Origin: an uncultured bacterium
GTDB lineage: Bacteria > Bacillota > Clostridia > Lachnospirales > Lachnospiraceae
Direction: 5' to 3'
DNA: 64,000 bases
Assembly (NCBI GenBank): GCA_947643595.1
Contig: CANRWP010000007.1
Span: forward strand, 1-64,000
Within the stretch, counting starts at the first letter, position 1, and the number at the start of each line of letters is the position of its first letter. A program made the translations under genes and the position numbers. The notes under the pieces were generated by a model. That model saw only the letters and a program-made list of their open reading frames with translations. It did not search any database and was not told the origin of the DNA. Below are positions 41,939-50,864 of the stretch, in pieces.

Positions 41939-42922
41939 CTAAGCCATCCTTTTCTCCAGCTCTTTCCTCTCCCTGCGATTCCGGATGAACTCCACGATCC
42001 GCTGATTGTTGTATGTATAGATCATAATGATCAGCAGGAACACTCCGGACGCCGTATCCTGGAGCGATGACGACAGCCCCAGTGTGAGAAGTCCGCTTGT
42101 CAGCAGATTCAGGACAAAATTTCCGACAAAGATCCCTATCAGAAGATTGCAGTACTGTTCCAGCGCAATTCCCACATAGATTCCCAGCAGACAGTTAAAT
42201 ATGATGTTCGTGCTGGACATGTAGGATGCCGTGTCGATGGAGCCCTGAATGGAAATCTTCAAAAGTGCCGCCACCCCTAAAAACAATGAGGATACCGCAT
42301 AGCACAGAAAAGCCGTACGTTTTGTATTTACTCCCCCGTTTCCGGCAATCTGCTGCGAGCTGGCACATGCCCTGACGTTATATCCGAATTTTGTGTAATT
42401 GAAGATAACGTAAAACAGTGCAAACATCACCGCGAAAACGATCACACAATACGGAAAGCGCCCTAAGATCGTGTAATCTCCGCTGATCGCCGTCACCCAG
42501 GAGATACTCGCCAGGTTGGAAAAAGTCTCATAGATCATGCAGACTCCCAGGGCGGTCACAATGGCCGGAACCCTCAAAAAGATATACATAAGCCCCGAGG
42601 CAATTCCCAGTATGATGCCAAGCCCTACCACGATCAATATAAACGGGATCAGGCCTATCTGATAGACATACACCATCTTTGCCCCGAACATGGCCGCGAC
42701 CATAACGATCGCGCCGGCGCTCAGATCCATCCGGTTGCACAACACATTGCAGCACATGGCGTAGGAGATAAGGGTCGGCACCAGCGTCTGCTTAAAATTC
42801 ATGATGATGCTGGACGCCTTCCCGAATTTCCCGCCCGATAATAGAAAGAAAAGCAAATATACCAGTACCGGCAGAAGAATCACAATGGCCACATTCTTTA
42901 TTTTGGTGGATGCTTTATTCAT
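41939..42922 (-). CDS. Sugar ABC transporter permease (RbsC type) 1
   Basis: 327 aa starting MNKASTKIKNVAIVILLPVL. Ribose-type permease with about nine membrane segments and the family motif LGVCMIYETFSNLASIS and the C-terminal loop NKTxxxGxSSxLQDTAxG-like SSLQDTASGVFLLIIMIY. It pairs with the permease at 44216 to form the channel. AAAGGGG lies 7 nt before the ATG. Last gene of the transport operon; the terminator follows. Confidence 0.9.
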   Translation of the reverse strand: MNKASTKIKNVAIVILLPVLVYLLFFLLSGGKFGKASSIIMNFKQTLVPTLISYAMCCNVLCNRMDLSAGAIVMVAAMFGAKMVYVYQIGLIPFILIVVGLGIILGIASGLMYIFLRVPAIVTALGVCMIYETFSNLASISWVTAISGDYTILGRFPYCVIVFAVMFALFYVIFNYTKFGYNVRACASSQQIAGNGGVNTKRTAFLCYAVSSLFLGVAALLKISIQGSIDTASYMSSTNIIFNCLLGIYVGIALEQYCNLLIGIFVGNFVLNLLTSGLLTLGLSSSLQDTASGVFLLIIMIYTYNNQRIVEFIRNRRERKELEKRMA

Positions 42923-42956
42923 TTTCGTTCCCCTTTCTAATTTCATAAGTCAGAAC

Positions 42957-44186
42957 TCAGTTTACACCATGCCTTGCCATTGTATCTTCCGAGCTGTAGT
43001 TAGCGCCCATTTCCACCAACATATCCGCTGTCGCGTCGGGATTGTATTTTACGATCACATCTTTCAGCTCCTCCGCCGTCCAGCAGTATACGCCGTCCGC
43101 GTGGAGATAGTTCGCATAGTTTTCAAATTCTTCCGCAGACTTACAGGTGATAAAGTTCACGGGAACCTCCGTCTTTTCCAGCGGTGTTCCATTCAGTGCA
43201 TTGTACATGAAAATGAACGGGAATACCACGTCTACATACTGTCCGCCGATCGCGCACACCACGTCACCGCTCTCCAGATATTCGCCGCAGTTCTCGGAGA
43301 GGTCTACGAACGCGATCTTTACCTTGCCCTCCCTGCCCGCTGATTTGATCGGCTCCATGCAGTATTCGATGCCGAGCAATGTGATGGCGATACCGTCGAT
43401 GGTTTCATCCGATGCCAGATAGTCCTCCACCGCTTTGGTGAACTCAAGCCCTCTGTACTCACCGGCCTTGTTGATCTCCGGATGCTCCTCGAAAGCTTCC
43501 ATCATGCCCTGCCAGCGTCTGTCATGGCAGGTGATACCGGGCTCATAGCCGATCGGCGCAATATTGGTACATCCCGCGCTTATCAGGCTCTCGATAATAT
43601 CTTTTCCCGCCTGTACTTCCGATTCGTAGGCTCCGCCCACAAAATAGTCGCTTGCGTACACCTGATCTTTGATCTGTTCATCGATCTGAGACCAGCCCAC
43701 GCCCATGTACACGCCGTTGTCCTCACAGATCTTTAACCCCTGCAGAACCGCTGTCCCGGAGAAATTCGTTGTGATGATACCGTCAACTCCCTGGGCGCAC
43801 AGGTTCTCGATACCTGCCAGATACGTCTCGTCCGCAAAGTTCTCAATAATATAATAACTAAATTTTACAGAGTATTCCTTACCGAGATAATCTGTGTAGG
43901 ATTTCAGTTTTGCGCAAAGATAATCCGTTGTGGTATGGATGATCACACCGACCGTGTACTCGCCGTTCTCGTCGCCGCATACCTCGCCGGTCTGCCCTCC
44001 CCAGACTTCTTTTGTCGTTTCATCCGCTGCCTCCGTCTCCCCGGAGTCTTCCTGCTCCTGCGCCAAAGCTTCCGTGCTCTCTTCTGTCGCTTCACTCTCC
44101 GCCGGTGTTTCTGCTGCCGCTCCACAGCCGAATAAGGACAATGCCATCACTGCTGTCAGCATTAACGCTGTTACTCTTTTTCTCAT
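42957..44186 (-). CDS. Sugar ABC transporter substrate-binding lipoprotein
   Basis: 409 aa. The signal peptide ends at lipobox SLFGC (near residue 21), followed by a long acidic linker (about 25-60). The periplasmic-binding-protein fold then begins (YTVGVIIHTTTDYLCAKLKS). Recurring ribose-binding-like segments are VDGIITTNFSGTAVLQG and IAPIGYEPGITCHDRRWQGM. It captures the sugar outside the membrane; arabinose or an arabinoside is inferred from the neighbouring GH51. The ATG at 44186 has a GGAGG site. Confidence 0.88.
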   Translation of the reverse strand: MRKRVTALMLTAVMALSLFGCGAAAETPAESEATEESTEALAQEQEDSGETEAADETTKEVWGGQTGEVCGDENGEYTVGVIIHTTTDYLCAKLKSYTDYLGKEYSVKFSYYIIENFADETYLAGIENLCAQGVDGIITTNFSGTAVLQGLKICEDNGVYMGVGWSQIDEQIKDQVYASDYFVGGAYESEVQAGKDIIESLISAGCTNIAPIGYEPGITCHDRRWQGMMEAFEEHPEINKAGEYRGLEFTKAVEDYLASDETIDGIAITLLGIEYCMEPIKSAGREGKVKIAFVDLSENCGEYLESGDVVCAIGGQYVDVVFPFIFMYNALNGTPLEKTEVPVNFITCKSAEEFENYANYLHADGVYCWTAEELKDVIVKYNPDATADMLVEMGANYSSEDTMARHGVN

Positions 44187-44215
44187 ACTTTTTTCCTCCT
44201 GTTTTGTGGGTTATT

Positions 44216-45169
44216 TCACTGCCAGACACCATCTTTGTTCTTCATATAGGTCAGAAATACGATGATGAGCAGAACGAGTCCCTGGATTCCCTCGATGACA
44301 CGTTCGTTAACTCCCAATATAATCAGTCCGTTGCGTAACAAAATGACGGAAAAACTGCCGATCAGGGCTCCGACCATTTTTGCGCGGGAACCGCCCGAAA
44401 GGGGAACACCGCCTAAAACCAATGCTGTGATAACATTCATCTCCAGACCCTGTCCGGTAGATGTGCTGACACTTCCCGCTCTCGCCATCAGAATGAAACC
44501 GCCGATACCGACCGTGATTCCGCTGATGAGATATGCAATCATCCGGGTTTTTTCCACATTGACTCCAGCCTGCCTTGCCGCTAATGGGTTTCCACCGATT
44601 GCCCTGTTGGCTTTGCCGATCGAACTCTTCTCGAACAGCAGCCAGCAGACAATATACGCCACTACCAGCACTGTGATTTTGACGGTCCAGTTATCATAAT
44701 CATAGATATACACAGGGACACTGTACTTCTCCTTTGCGCATACCGTGTTCAGGATACCGCGACACATATACATAACACACAACGATGTGATAAATGGGGA
44801 CACTCTCAGATAAACGGATATAAAACCGTTTAGCGCGAACCAGAAAACCGCCGAGGCAATGTTGATCAACAGGATCACCGCAAGCGGCGCGCCGGCCCTT
44901 CCCGCCAGTATGGCACTCAGCACGCTGAAGCCGATCACAGCCCCGTAGGATAAATCCATACCCGCGTGGGAATAGACAAAAACCGCTCCGAATGCCATGA
45001 TTGCGACATAGACCGTCTGGTTCAAAATGCTTTTCATATTGCCGGCTGTCAGAAGTTTTCCCTCTCCAAACACCTGAAATACCACGATCATAACGGCAAG
45101 TCCCAGAAAAGGTATCAGTTTTCTGAGTATGTCGTTGTACAGCTTCATCTGTTTCTCTTTCGTCTCCAA
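44216..45169 (-). CDS. Sugar ABC transporter permease (RbsC type) 2
   Basis: 317 aa, ribose-type permease with about nine membrane segments. Family motifs are FVYSHAGMDLSYGAVIGFSV (near residue 65), AIGGNPLAARQAGVNVEKTR (near 195, the coupling-loop EAA-like region) and ALVLGGVPLSGGSRAKMVGA (near 250). It is the better conserved of the two permeases. It sits between the binding protein and ATPase genes. Confidence 0.92.
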   Translation of the reverse strand: METKEKQMKLYNDILRKLIPFLGLAVMIVVFQVFGEGKLLTAGNMKSILNQTVYVAIMAFGAVFVYSHAGMDLSYGAVIGFSVLSAILAGRAGAPLAVILLINIASAVFWFALNGFISVYLRVSPFITSLCVMYMCRGILNTVCAKEKYSVPVYIYDYDNWTVKITVLVVAYIVCWLLFEKSSIGKANRAIGGNPLAARQAGVNVEKTRMIAYLISGITVGIGGFILMARAGSVSTSTGQGLEMNVITALVLGGVPLSGGSRAKMVGALIGSFSVILLRNGLIILGVNERVIEGIQGLVLLIIVFLTYMKNKDGVWQ

Positions 45170-45187
45170 AATAATACCTCCTCCTTC

Positions 45188-46687
45188 CTATACCATCTCT
45201 TTGATCAGCGCCGACTCATTCAGTTCTTCCGACCGATGGAATGTTCTCTGAATCTTTCCACCCTTCATAATCATGATCCGATCACTCATGCCGATCAGCT
45301 CCGGCAGTTCCTCCGAGATCATAATAATAGACTTCCCTTCTTTTTTCAGGCGATACATCAGCTGGTACATGAAGGCTTTCACGCCGATATCGATACCTCT
45401 CGTGGGGCAGTCCAGAATAAATATCTCCGACTCATTGCCAAGCCACTTTCCGAAGACAACCTTCTGCTTGTTGCCGCCGCTCAGATCCCTCACGTCCTGC
45501 TCTATCTCCCTGCATTTGATGCTCAGATCCTTCACCTGCTTATCGGTAAAGTTTTTCTCATCCCGCCGGAAGATCAGGCCTGTGCGCATTATTTTGTTCA
45601 GGGACGGGAGAACTGTGTTGTCCAGTATGCTCGCCGACAGGATCAGTCCCTCCTGGTCCCGGTTCTTCGACACATATCCGACCTTGCCGGAGATCGCCTG
45701 CTTTGCGCTCGTGATCTTCGTGCCGTCTCCAAACGACACCGAACCGTACAGCGGTTTTTCCATGCCGAACAGCACCTTTCCCAGGTCGTGCATACCGCAG
45801 TCCGTCAGCCCGCCGATGCCGAGTATCTCCCCTTTGTGTAACTCCAAGGAGACATCCTGTAAAACATGTCCGGCATATATCCTCTCCGCTTTCAGTACGA
45901 CATCCTTTCCGTATGTCCCGTCGTAATCGCTGCGATAGTAATCCCCGGTCAACTTCCGGCCCACCATCAGCTCTTTGATCCGATTCTCCTCAAACTCTTC
46001 CCTGGAGAGATCCGCTATAAAATCTCCGTCTCTCAGGACGATCAGCCTGCTGCACACCTGCATGATCTCCTCCAGATCGTGCGATATGAAAATGACAGCC
46101 CTGTCTTCCTTTTGAAACTTCTCGATCAGCCTGTAGATAATCTCTCTTCCCTTCTGGGACAGTGCTGTGGTCGTCTCATCCACGATGAATATCTCCGGAT
46201 CCGTGTAGATCGCGCGCACCACCTCGATCAGTTTGCGGTCCTCCAGACCATATCCGGCAATCGGAGCCTCCGGATCGATATCCGTTATCCCGATCTTTCC
46301 CAGTGCTTCCCTCGCCGCCTCATACATCTTTTTTCTGTTCACGATTTTCTTCCGGGCAAAGAATTCCTCCCTGCCCAGAAAAATATTGTCTGCCACCCGG
46401 ATTCCCGGCAGAGTGCCCATCTCCTGCGTGACCATACTGACGCCGTGCCGCTGTGCATCCATGGCATCCACAGGTTTATAGGGTTTTCCTTTCCACTCCA
46501 GGGAGCCGGATGTCGGCGGATATATCCCGGAAAGAATGGACGAAAGAGTCGATTTTCCGGAACCGTTCTCCCCGATCAGTCCGACCACTTCCCCCCTTCT
46601 CACCTCTATGGATATCCCATTCAGTGCATGAGTCAGGCCAAAATGTTTTACAATCTGATTTGTTTTGATCAAAACTTCGTTGCCCAT
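45188..46687 (-). CDS. Sugar ABC transporter ATPase (two-domain, RbsA type)
   Basis: 499 aa. Domain 1 has Walker A GENGSGKST (residues 38-46), signature and Walker B near 163 (IFIVDETTTAL). Domain 2 has a degenerate Walker A (GIGGLTDCGMHDLGK), an intact signature LSGGNKQKV and Walker B FILDCPTRGIDIG. One active and one degenerate site is normal for RbsA/AraG-type proteins. It powers import through the two RbsC-type permeases. It lies 19 nt upstream of the permease gene. Confidence 0.95.
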   Translation of the reverse strand: MGNEVLIKTNQIVKHFGLTHALNGISIEVRRGEVVGLIGENGSGKSTLSSILSGIYPPTSGSLEWKGKPYKPVDAMDAQRHGVSMVTQEMGTLPGIRVADNIFLGREEFFARKKIVNRKKMYEAAREALGKIGITDIDPEAPIAGYGLEDRKLIEVVRAIYTDPEIFIVDETTTALSQKGREIIYRLIEKFQKEDRAVIFISHDLEEIMQVCSRLIVLRDGDFIADLSREEFEENRIKELMVGRKLTGDYYRSDYDGTYGKDVVLKAERIYAGHVLQDVSLELHKGEILGIGGLTDCGMHDLGKVLFGMEKPLYGSVSFGDGTKITSAKQAISGKVGYVSKNRDQEGLILSASILDNTVLPSLNKIMRTGLIFRRDEKNFTDKQVKDLSIKCREIEQDVRDLSGGNKQKVVFGKWLGNESEIFILDCPTRGIDIGVKAFMYQLMYRLKKEGKSIIMISEELPELIGMSDRIMIMKGGKIQRTFHRSEELNESALIKEMV

Positions 46688-46714
46688 ATTTTTCCTCTTA
46701 ATTGTCTCCGCACT

Positions 46715-48241
46715 CTATCCCAGCACAAGAATATTCCACGACATCTTCGGCAGAACCGCCTTCGTCCCGCCTTTTACTTCGAGTTCTCTCATCACAACGT
46801 TGTCCGGCTGCTCGAGGGTATTGCGCACTTCCATATCCTCTCCCGTCAATGTCAAATGCTGTTTTAATTTCTTGTCGCCGTAGCCCTGGAGTTCCACTTC
46901 AAACTCCGTGTCCTCATCCTGGCTGCAGTTTAAGACAAATACGCGCACCTCGTCCTTCTCCTCATTGTAGACGACCGCCGGTTCCACGATCGGCAGTTCG
47001 CCGAACTCGCAGGAATATGCAGGAGCTTCCACCACAGCCTTCATTGTCGTCCCGCGACCGTACTTGCTCAGCATATGGAACGGATGGTAGATCGCCTGTT
47101 TGAAAACGCCGCCTCCGCGAACCGTTGTGATCGGAGCGATGACGTTGATCAGCTGTGCCAGACACGCGATCTCGACCGTGTCCACATTGTTCAGGAGAGT
47201 GATCCCGAGACCGCCCACCACCAGAGCGTCCAGAAGCGAGTATTTCTCCTGAAGAATGCCGGGAGCCACCTCCCATTTCTCCGCGGAGGTCATCTCAAAC
47301 GTGGTGAGACCCGCCAGATCGTCCAGGGAATCCAGTTTGATATCCTGGAAATTCCATACATTCCACTCATCCAGACATATTTTGATGTCCTTGTCAAAAT
47401 GGTGTTTCGCCTTCACATACTCCACCACTTTTGCGCTGTTTTTGATGTGGGTGTCCAGCTGCTTGTAGGCGGCAAGGAAGTTCGTCGTCCCCTGTCCAGC
47501 ATTCATCGTATAGTTGTGCGTGGAAATATAGTCCACCTGATCGTACAGTTCCGTCAGCATAACACGGTCCCAATCCAGATAGGCAGGCAGCATCTCATAA
47601 CTGCTCCCGCATGCCACCAGTTTGATGGACGGATCCACCCATCGCATGATCTTCGCCGCTTCCAGCGCTTTCTTTGTGTAATCCTCCGCGGAGAGATGTC
47701 CCGCCTGCCAGCTTCCCTCCATCTCGTTTCCGAGGCACCAGTATTTGATCTTATAGGGTTCCGGATGACCGTTCTTCGCCCGCAGATCGCTCCAGTAGGT
47801 CCCGCCTGGATGGTTGCAGTACTCCACCAGATCTCCCGCATCCTTGATGTTCCCTGTCCCGAGGTTCACGGCGATCATCGGCTCTATGCCGACTTTCTCC
47901 GCCCATTGGCAGAATTCATCGATGCCGAACTCGTTCGTCTCGATCGCCGCCCACGCATAATCCATCCGTCTGGGTCTGCTCTCCTTCGGCCCGATGCCGT
48001 CATGCCAGTCGTAGCAGGATACAAAGTTTCCGCCGGGATAGCGGATCACCGGAACTCCCAGCTCTTTGACCAACTCCGCCACATCCTCCCGGTAGCCCTT
48101 CTCATCCGCGGTCGGGTGCCCCGGCTCATAGATTCCGGAATAGATACTTCTCCCCAGATGCTCCGTAAAGGAAGAATACAACTTATCGTCAATTTTGCCG
48201 ATTGCATAGTGTCTGTCACTGAAACATTTTGCTTTTTTCAT
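46715..48241 (-). CDS. Alpha-N-arabinofuranosidase (GH51)
   Basis: 508 aa. The acid/base Glu is in WCLGNEMEGSWQ (near residue 174) and the nucleophile Glu in CLDEWNVWNFQD (near 293), both typical of GH51. The C-terminal beta domain begins near 390. No signal peptide, so it acts on short arabino-oligosaccharides brought into the cytosol by the ABC transporter encoded downstream. First gene of the operon GH51-ATPase-permease-SBP-permease. AAGGAGGG lies 6 nt before the ATG. Confidence 0.93.
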   Translation of the reverse strand: MKKAKCFSDRHYAIGKIDDKLYSSFTEHLGRSIYSGIYEPGHPTADEKGYREDVAELVKELGVPVIRYPGGNFVSCYDWHDGIGPKESRPRRMDYAWAAIETNEFGIDEFCQWAEKVGIEPMIAVNLGTGNIKDAGDLVEYCNHPGGTYWSDLRAKNGHPEPYKIKYWCLGNEMEGSWQAGHLSAEDYTKKALEAAKIMRWVDPSIKLVACGSSYEMLPAYLDWDRVMLTELYDQVDYISTHNYTMNAGQGTTNFLAAYKQLDTHIKNSAKVVEYVKAKHHFDKDIKICLDEWNVWNFQDIKLDSLDDLAGLTTFEMTSAEKWEVAPGILQEKYSLLDALVVGGLGITLLNNVDTVEIACLAQLINVIAPITTVRGGGVFKQAIYHPFHMLSKYGRGTTMKAVVEAPAYSCEFGELPIVEPAVVYNEEKDEVRVFVLNCSQDEDTEFEVELQGYGDKKLKQHLTLTGEDMEVRNTLEQPDNVVMRELEVKGGTKAVLPKMSWNILVLG

Positions 48242-48279
48242 CAGAACCCTCCTTCTTAAGTACAGTTTATGTATCCAAA

Positions 48280-48383
48280 ATATTACTCCCTTTTCGCTCT
48301 GATCTCGTTTACTTTTTTTCTCCGTTTGTGTATTATTTTTTGTTTTCCTGTCAATATTCCTCCCGGGTGTGTACTATTTTTTG
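48280..48383 (-). promoter_or_regulatory. Putative activator sites: 41-bp-spaced direct repeats before the arabinoside operon
   Basis: Two 20-bp repeats, at 48323-48342 and 48364-48383, match at 17 of 20 positions and are spaced by exactly 41 bp, about four helical turns. On the minus strand both read CAAAAAATARTACACA. A candidate -10 (TAATAT, 48280-48285) lies downstream with a weak -35, as expected for an activated promoter. They are likely binding sites for the AraC-type response regulator; this is inferred from position and spacing. Confidence 0.6.
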
Positions 48384-48407
48384 GTAACAATTCTTGTTTC
48401 GCGGCAT

Positions 48408-48441
48408 AAAAAATACAGCTGCAAGTTTCCTTGCAGCTGTA
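48408..48441 (-). terminator. Terminator of the nickel/Lar operon
   Basis: TACAGCTGCAAG (48414-48425) pairs with CTTGCAGCTGTA (48430-48441) around TTTC. Read on the minus strand it is followed by six T. It lies 30 nt past the larE stop and separates that operon from the arabinoside operon. Confidence 0.95.
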
Positions 48442-48471
48442 CCTCGCTCTTATTTTTCACCATAAACACTT

Positions 48472-49374
48472 CTACACTTTATCCATACTCCCCGACCGGA
48501 ACCCCTCCAGATCCATCGTCACTCTCGAAAACCCCAGCTCTTTTATTTTTTCCACCAGTTCTTCCCTGTTCTCCAGCAGCTTCCCCAGATCCGCCAGATC
48601 CACCTCGATCCGCGCAAGCCACTCCCTTCCCGGATCTTCTTCTGCAGAACCGGCTCCGTTCTCACAGCAGCTTCGCTGCTCTTTCCTTTTTTTGCTGACT
48701 AATTCAGTCAACTCATGTACCCGCAGTCTCACGTTATAAAATCCAAGTTCTCTCAGATACCGCTCCCCCTCATCGATCCGCTCCAGCAGCTCATAGTCTA
48801 TCCTCGTCCCATAGGGCAGCCTCGTCGCCAGGCAGGGAGCGGACGGCCGTTTTGCGACAGAGATCTCCAGATGCTCCGCCAGCTTGCGCACTTCCGCCTT
48901 CGTCAGGCCGCACTCCGCCAGCGGACTGCTTATCCACAGCTCCCGAATCGCCCGGATACCGGGGCGGTACTCCCGCAGATCATCCGCGTTCGTCCCCTCC
49001 AAAACGCACCCGGCTCCAAGCGTACGGGCCAACTCCTTTATCTTCCGGAAAATACTCCTTTTGCAGAGATAACACCGATCCACCGGATTATTCTCCAGAC
49101 CGCTCTCCGCCAGTTCATCGATCTGTAATACCTTATGCACTGCCCCAAACTCCGCCGCCATCCGCTTTGCCAGATCCAGATCCCCCGACGGATGCAGCCT
49201 CGTCCGTACCGTCACCGCATACACTGTGTTCTCCCCGGCGGCCATGCATGCCAGCTTCAACAGCAGCGCGGAATCCACGCCGCCGGAGAAGGCGACTGCA
49301 ATGCCTCCGGAGACATAACTGTCCATTTTCTCTCTGAGCATCCTGTACTTTTCCGCTTCAAGAAAGTTCCTCAT
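48472..49374 (-). CDS. larE: LarE, ATP-dependent sacrificial sulfur insertase
   Basis: 300 aa. The PP-loop reads AFSGGVDSALLLK (residues 28-40). The cysteine in PSAPCLATRLPYGTR (near 180) matches the sulfur-donating Cys of LarE. LarE activates the pyridinium dicarboxylate mononucleotide and transfers its own cysteine sulfur to make the thiocarboxylates of the nickel-pincer cofactor. Its start lies 17 nt inside larC. Last gene of the nickel/Lar operon. Confidence 0.93.
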   Translation of the reverse strand: MRNFLEAEKYRMLREKMDSYVSGGIAVAFSGGVDSALLLKLACMAAGENTVYAVTVRTRLHPSGDLDLAKRMAAEFGAVHKVLQIDELAESGLENNPVDRCYLCKRSIFRKIKELARTLGAGCVLEGTNADDLREYRPGIRAIRELWISSPLAECGLTKAEVRKLAEHLEISVAKRPSAPCLATRLPYGTRIDYELLERIDEGERYLRELGFYNVRLRVHELTELVSKKRKEQRSCCENGAGSAEEDPGREWLARIEVDLADLGKLLENREELVEKIKELGFSRVTMDLEGFRSGSMDKV

Positions 49375-50848
49375 ATTTCCTTCCCCAGAATCTCCGCCTT
49401 CCGCTTTTCTTCTTTTTTATTCCGTCGTTCTTCCGCTCCCTGCACTGCTCCACGATCAGGTGATACACATCCTGACAGGATCTTCCGCTCTTTTCGCTGA
49501 GTTCTGCCACACTCTCATACTCCGGATAATACCGCACATCCCCGTCTCCCGGCAGACGGCACTCCTTCACCTGCGCATTCCCCAAATCCGTTTTGATCTC
49601 GATACTGCGCCGCCGCAGCACAGACCGCTCCATCCTCTGTCTGCGGATGCCTGTCGTCGTGGTCTCGGCAAAAATGATCTGCTCCAATCCTGGAATCTGT
49701 TCTTCCAGGCAGATAACGTTTAACTGGTATGCGGGACGGTTCTTTTTCATAAAGATCGGCATATAGTGGACATCCCTCGCACCCGCTTCAAAAAGCTTCT
49801 TCATCACATGCCCCAGCATCTCGCCGGAACAATCGTCAATATCGGTCTCCAGCTTGTATATGACATCTCTGTCACCATTTTTCAGCGTGTTTGTGACAAG
49901 TCCATCACTGGTGTTGACCCTGTCGGTCTCACCGGAGAGGACAGTCGGCTCCGCTTCCTCTATCAGCATGGCCCGGAGAATGCTCGGCCTCTCATAGGCG
50001 CGCTTTCCGCCCCCCATACCGCTTCTCAGGATACGAAAACCTTTCGGCAGCGTTTCCGCCGTCCTGACCGCCGCCGCGATCGCCGCGCCGGTGGGTGTCA
50101 CAAGCTCCCCCTTTACGTCCGTGACGGAAAGTTTCAGCCCGTGTTCCTGGACGATATTCAACACCGCCGGCACCGGCACGCTCATAACACCGTGCTGGCA
50201 TCGAACGGTTCCCGTTCCCTCGCAGAGCGCAGGGACGATACATTGTTCTATGCCCAGATTGTCGAGACACACTGCGGCTGAAATGATATCCACAATGGAG
50301 TCCACCGCCCCCACCTCATGAAAGTGTACTTCATTCTCCGGCAGTCCGTGGGCCTTCGCCTCCGCCTTCGCCAGAATTTTAAAGATACGTACAGCGATCT
50401 CCTTCGCCCCTTTTGTCATATCCGTATGCTCGATAATGTGCAGAATCTCCGACAGCCCCCGGTGCTCATGATGATGTTCCTGTCCATGGCCATGGTCATG
50501 CGAATGTTCGTGCTCCTCCCCGTGATCGTGTCCATGCGGATGCCCGTGCTCATGCGGATGTTTGTGTTCATGCTCGTGCGAATGTTCGTGCTCTCCCCCG
50601 AACAGATACCCCATATCATGATCGTGGTTCTCATGGGCCGCATCCAGAATAACGTGGAAATCGCATACATCCAGGCCAGCCTTTTTCACTCTGCTGATCT
50701 TTATCCGAAATCCGTGGATCGGAACGCTCCTCAACGCCCTCTTCAGAACTTCCCTGTCCGCTCCGAGATCCAACAGTGCCGCCACCGCCATATCGCCGCT
50801 GATCCCGCTGCCGCACTCCAGATATAAAATATTTTTCTGTTTTTTCAT
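49358..50848 (-). CDS. larC: LarC, nickel-pincer cofactor cyclometallase
   Basis: 496 aa, one continuous frame. N-terminal LYLECGSGISGDMAVAALLD is the LarC signature. A strikingly His-rich segment fills residues 65-135 (HEHSHEHEHKHPHEHGHPHG and similar), well suited to nickel storage. HFHEVGAVDSIVDIISAAVC follows near 180, and the C-terminal domain with CSGEMLGHVMKKLFEAGARD near 345. LarC inserts nickel using CTP. In Lactiplantibacillus plantarum larC needs a programmed frameshift; here none is needed. The length excess over about 420 aa is mainly the His segment. Confidence 0.94.
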   Translation of the reverse strand: MKKQKNILYLECGSGISGDMAVAALLDLGADREVLKRALRSVPIHGFRIKISRVKKAGLDVCDFHVILDAAHENHDHDMGYLFGGEHEHSHEHEHKHPHEHGHPHGHDHGEEHEHSHDHGHGQEHHHEHRGLSEILHIIEHTDMTKGAKEIAVRIFKILAKAEAKAHGLPENEVHFHEVGAVDSIVDIISAAVCLDNLGIEQCIVPALCEGTGTVRCQHGVMSVPVPAVLNIVQEHGLKLSVTDVKGELVTPTGAAIAAAVRTAETLPKGFRILRSGMGGGKRAYERPSILRAMLIEEAEPTVLSGETDRVNTSDGLVTNTLKNGDRDVIYKLETDIDDCSGEMLGHVMKKLFEAGARDVHYMPIFMKKNRPAYQLNVICLEEQIPGLEQIIFAETTTTGIRRQRMERSVLRRRSIEIKTDLGNAQVKECRLPGDGDVRYYPEYESVAELSEKSGRSCQDVYHLIVEQCRERKNDGIKKKKSGRRRFWGRKYEELS

Positions 50849-50864
50849 GGTGTGTTCTCCCCCC

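Noticed and set aside
50450-50640. Short tandem-like repeats that could suggest a CRISPR or satellite
   Set aside because: They are the codons of the His-rich LarC insert (CAT/CAC/GAG alternation), with irregular units and an open frame throughout. No CRISPR array is present in the window.
49358-50848. Possible programmed frameshift in larC
   Set aside because: The reading frame is continuous from the N-terminal signature to the C-terminal domain, so no frameshift is required.
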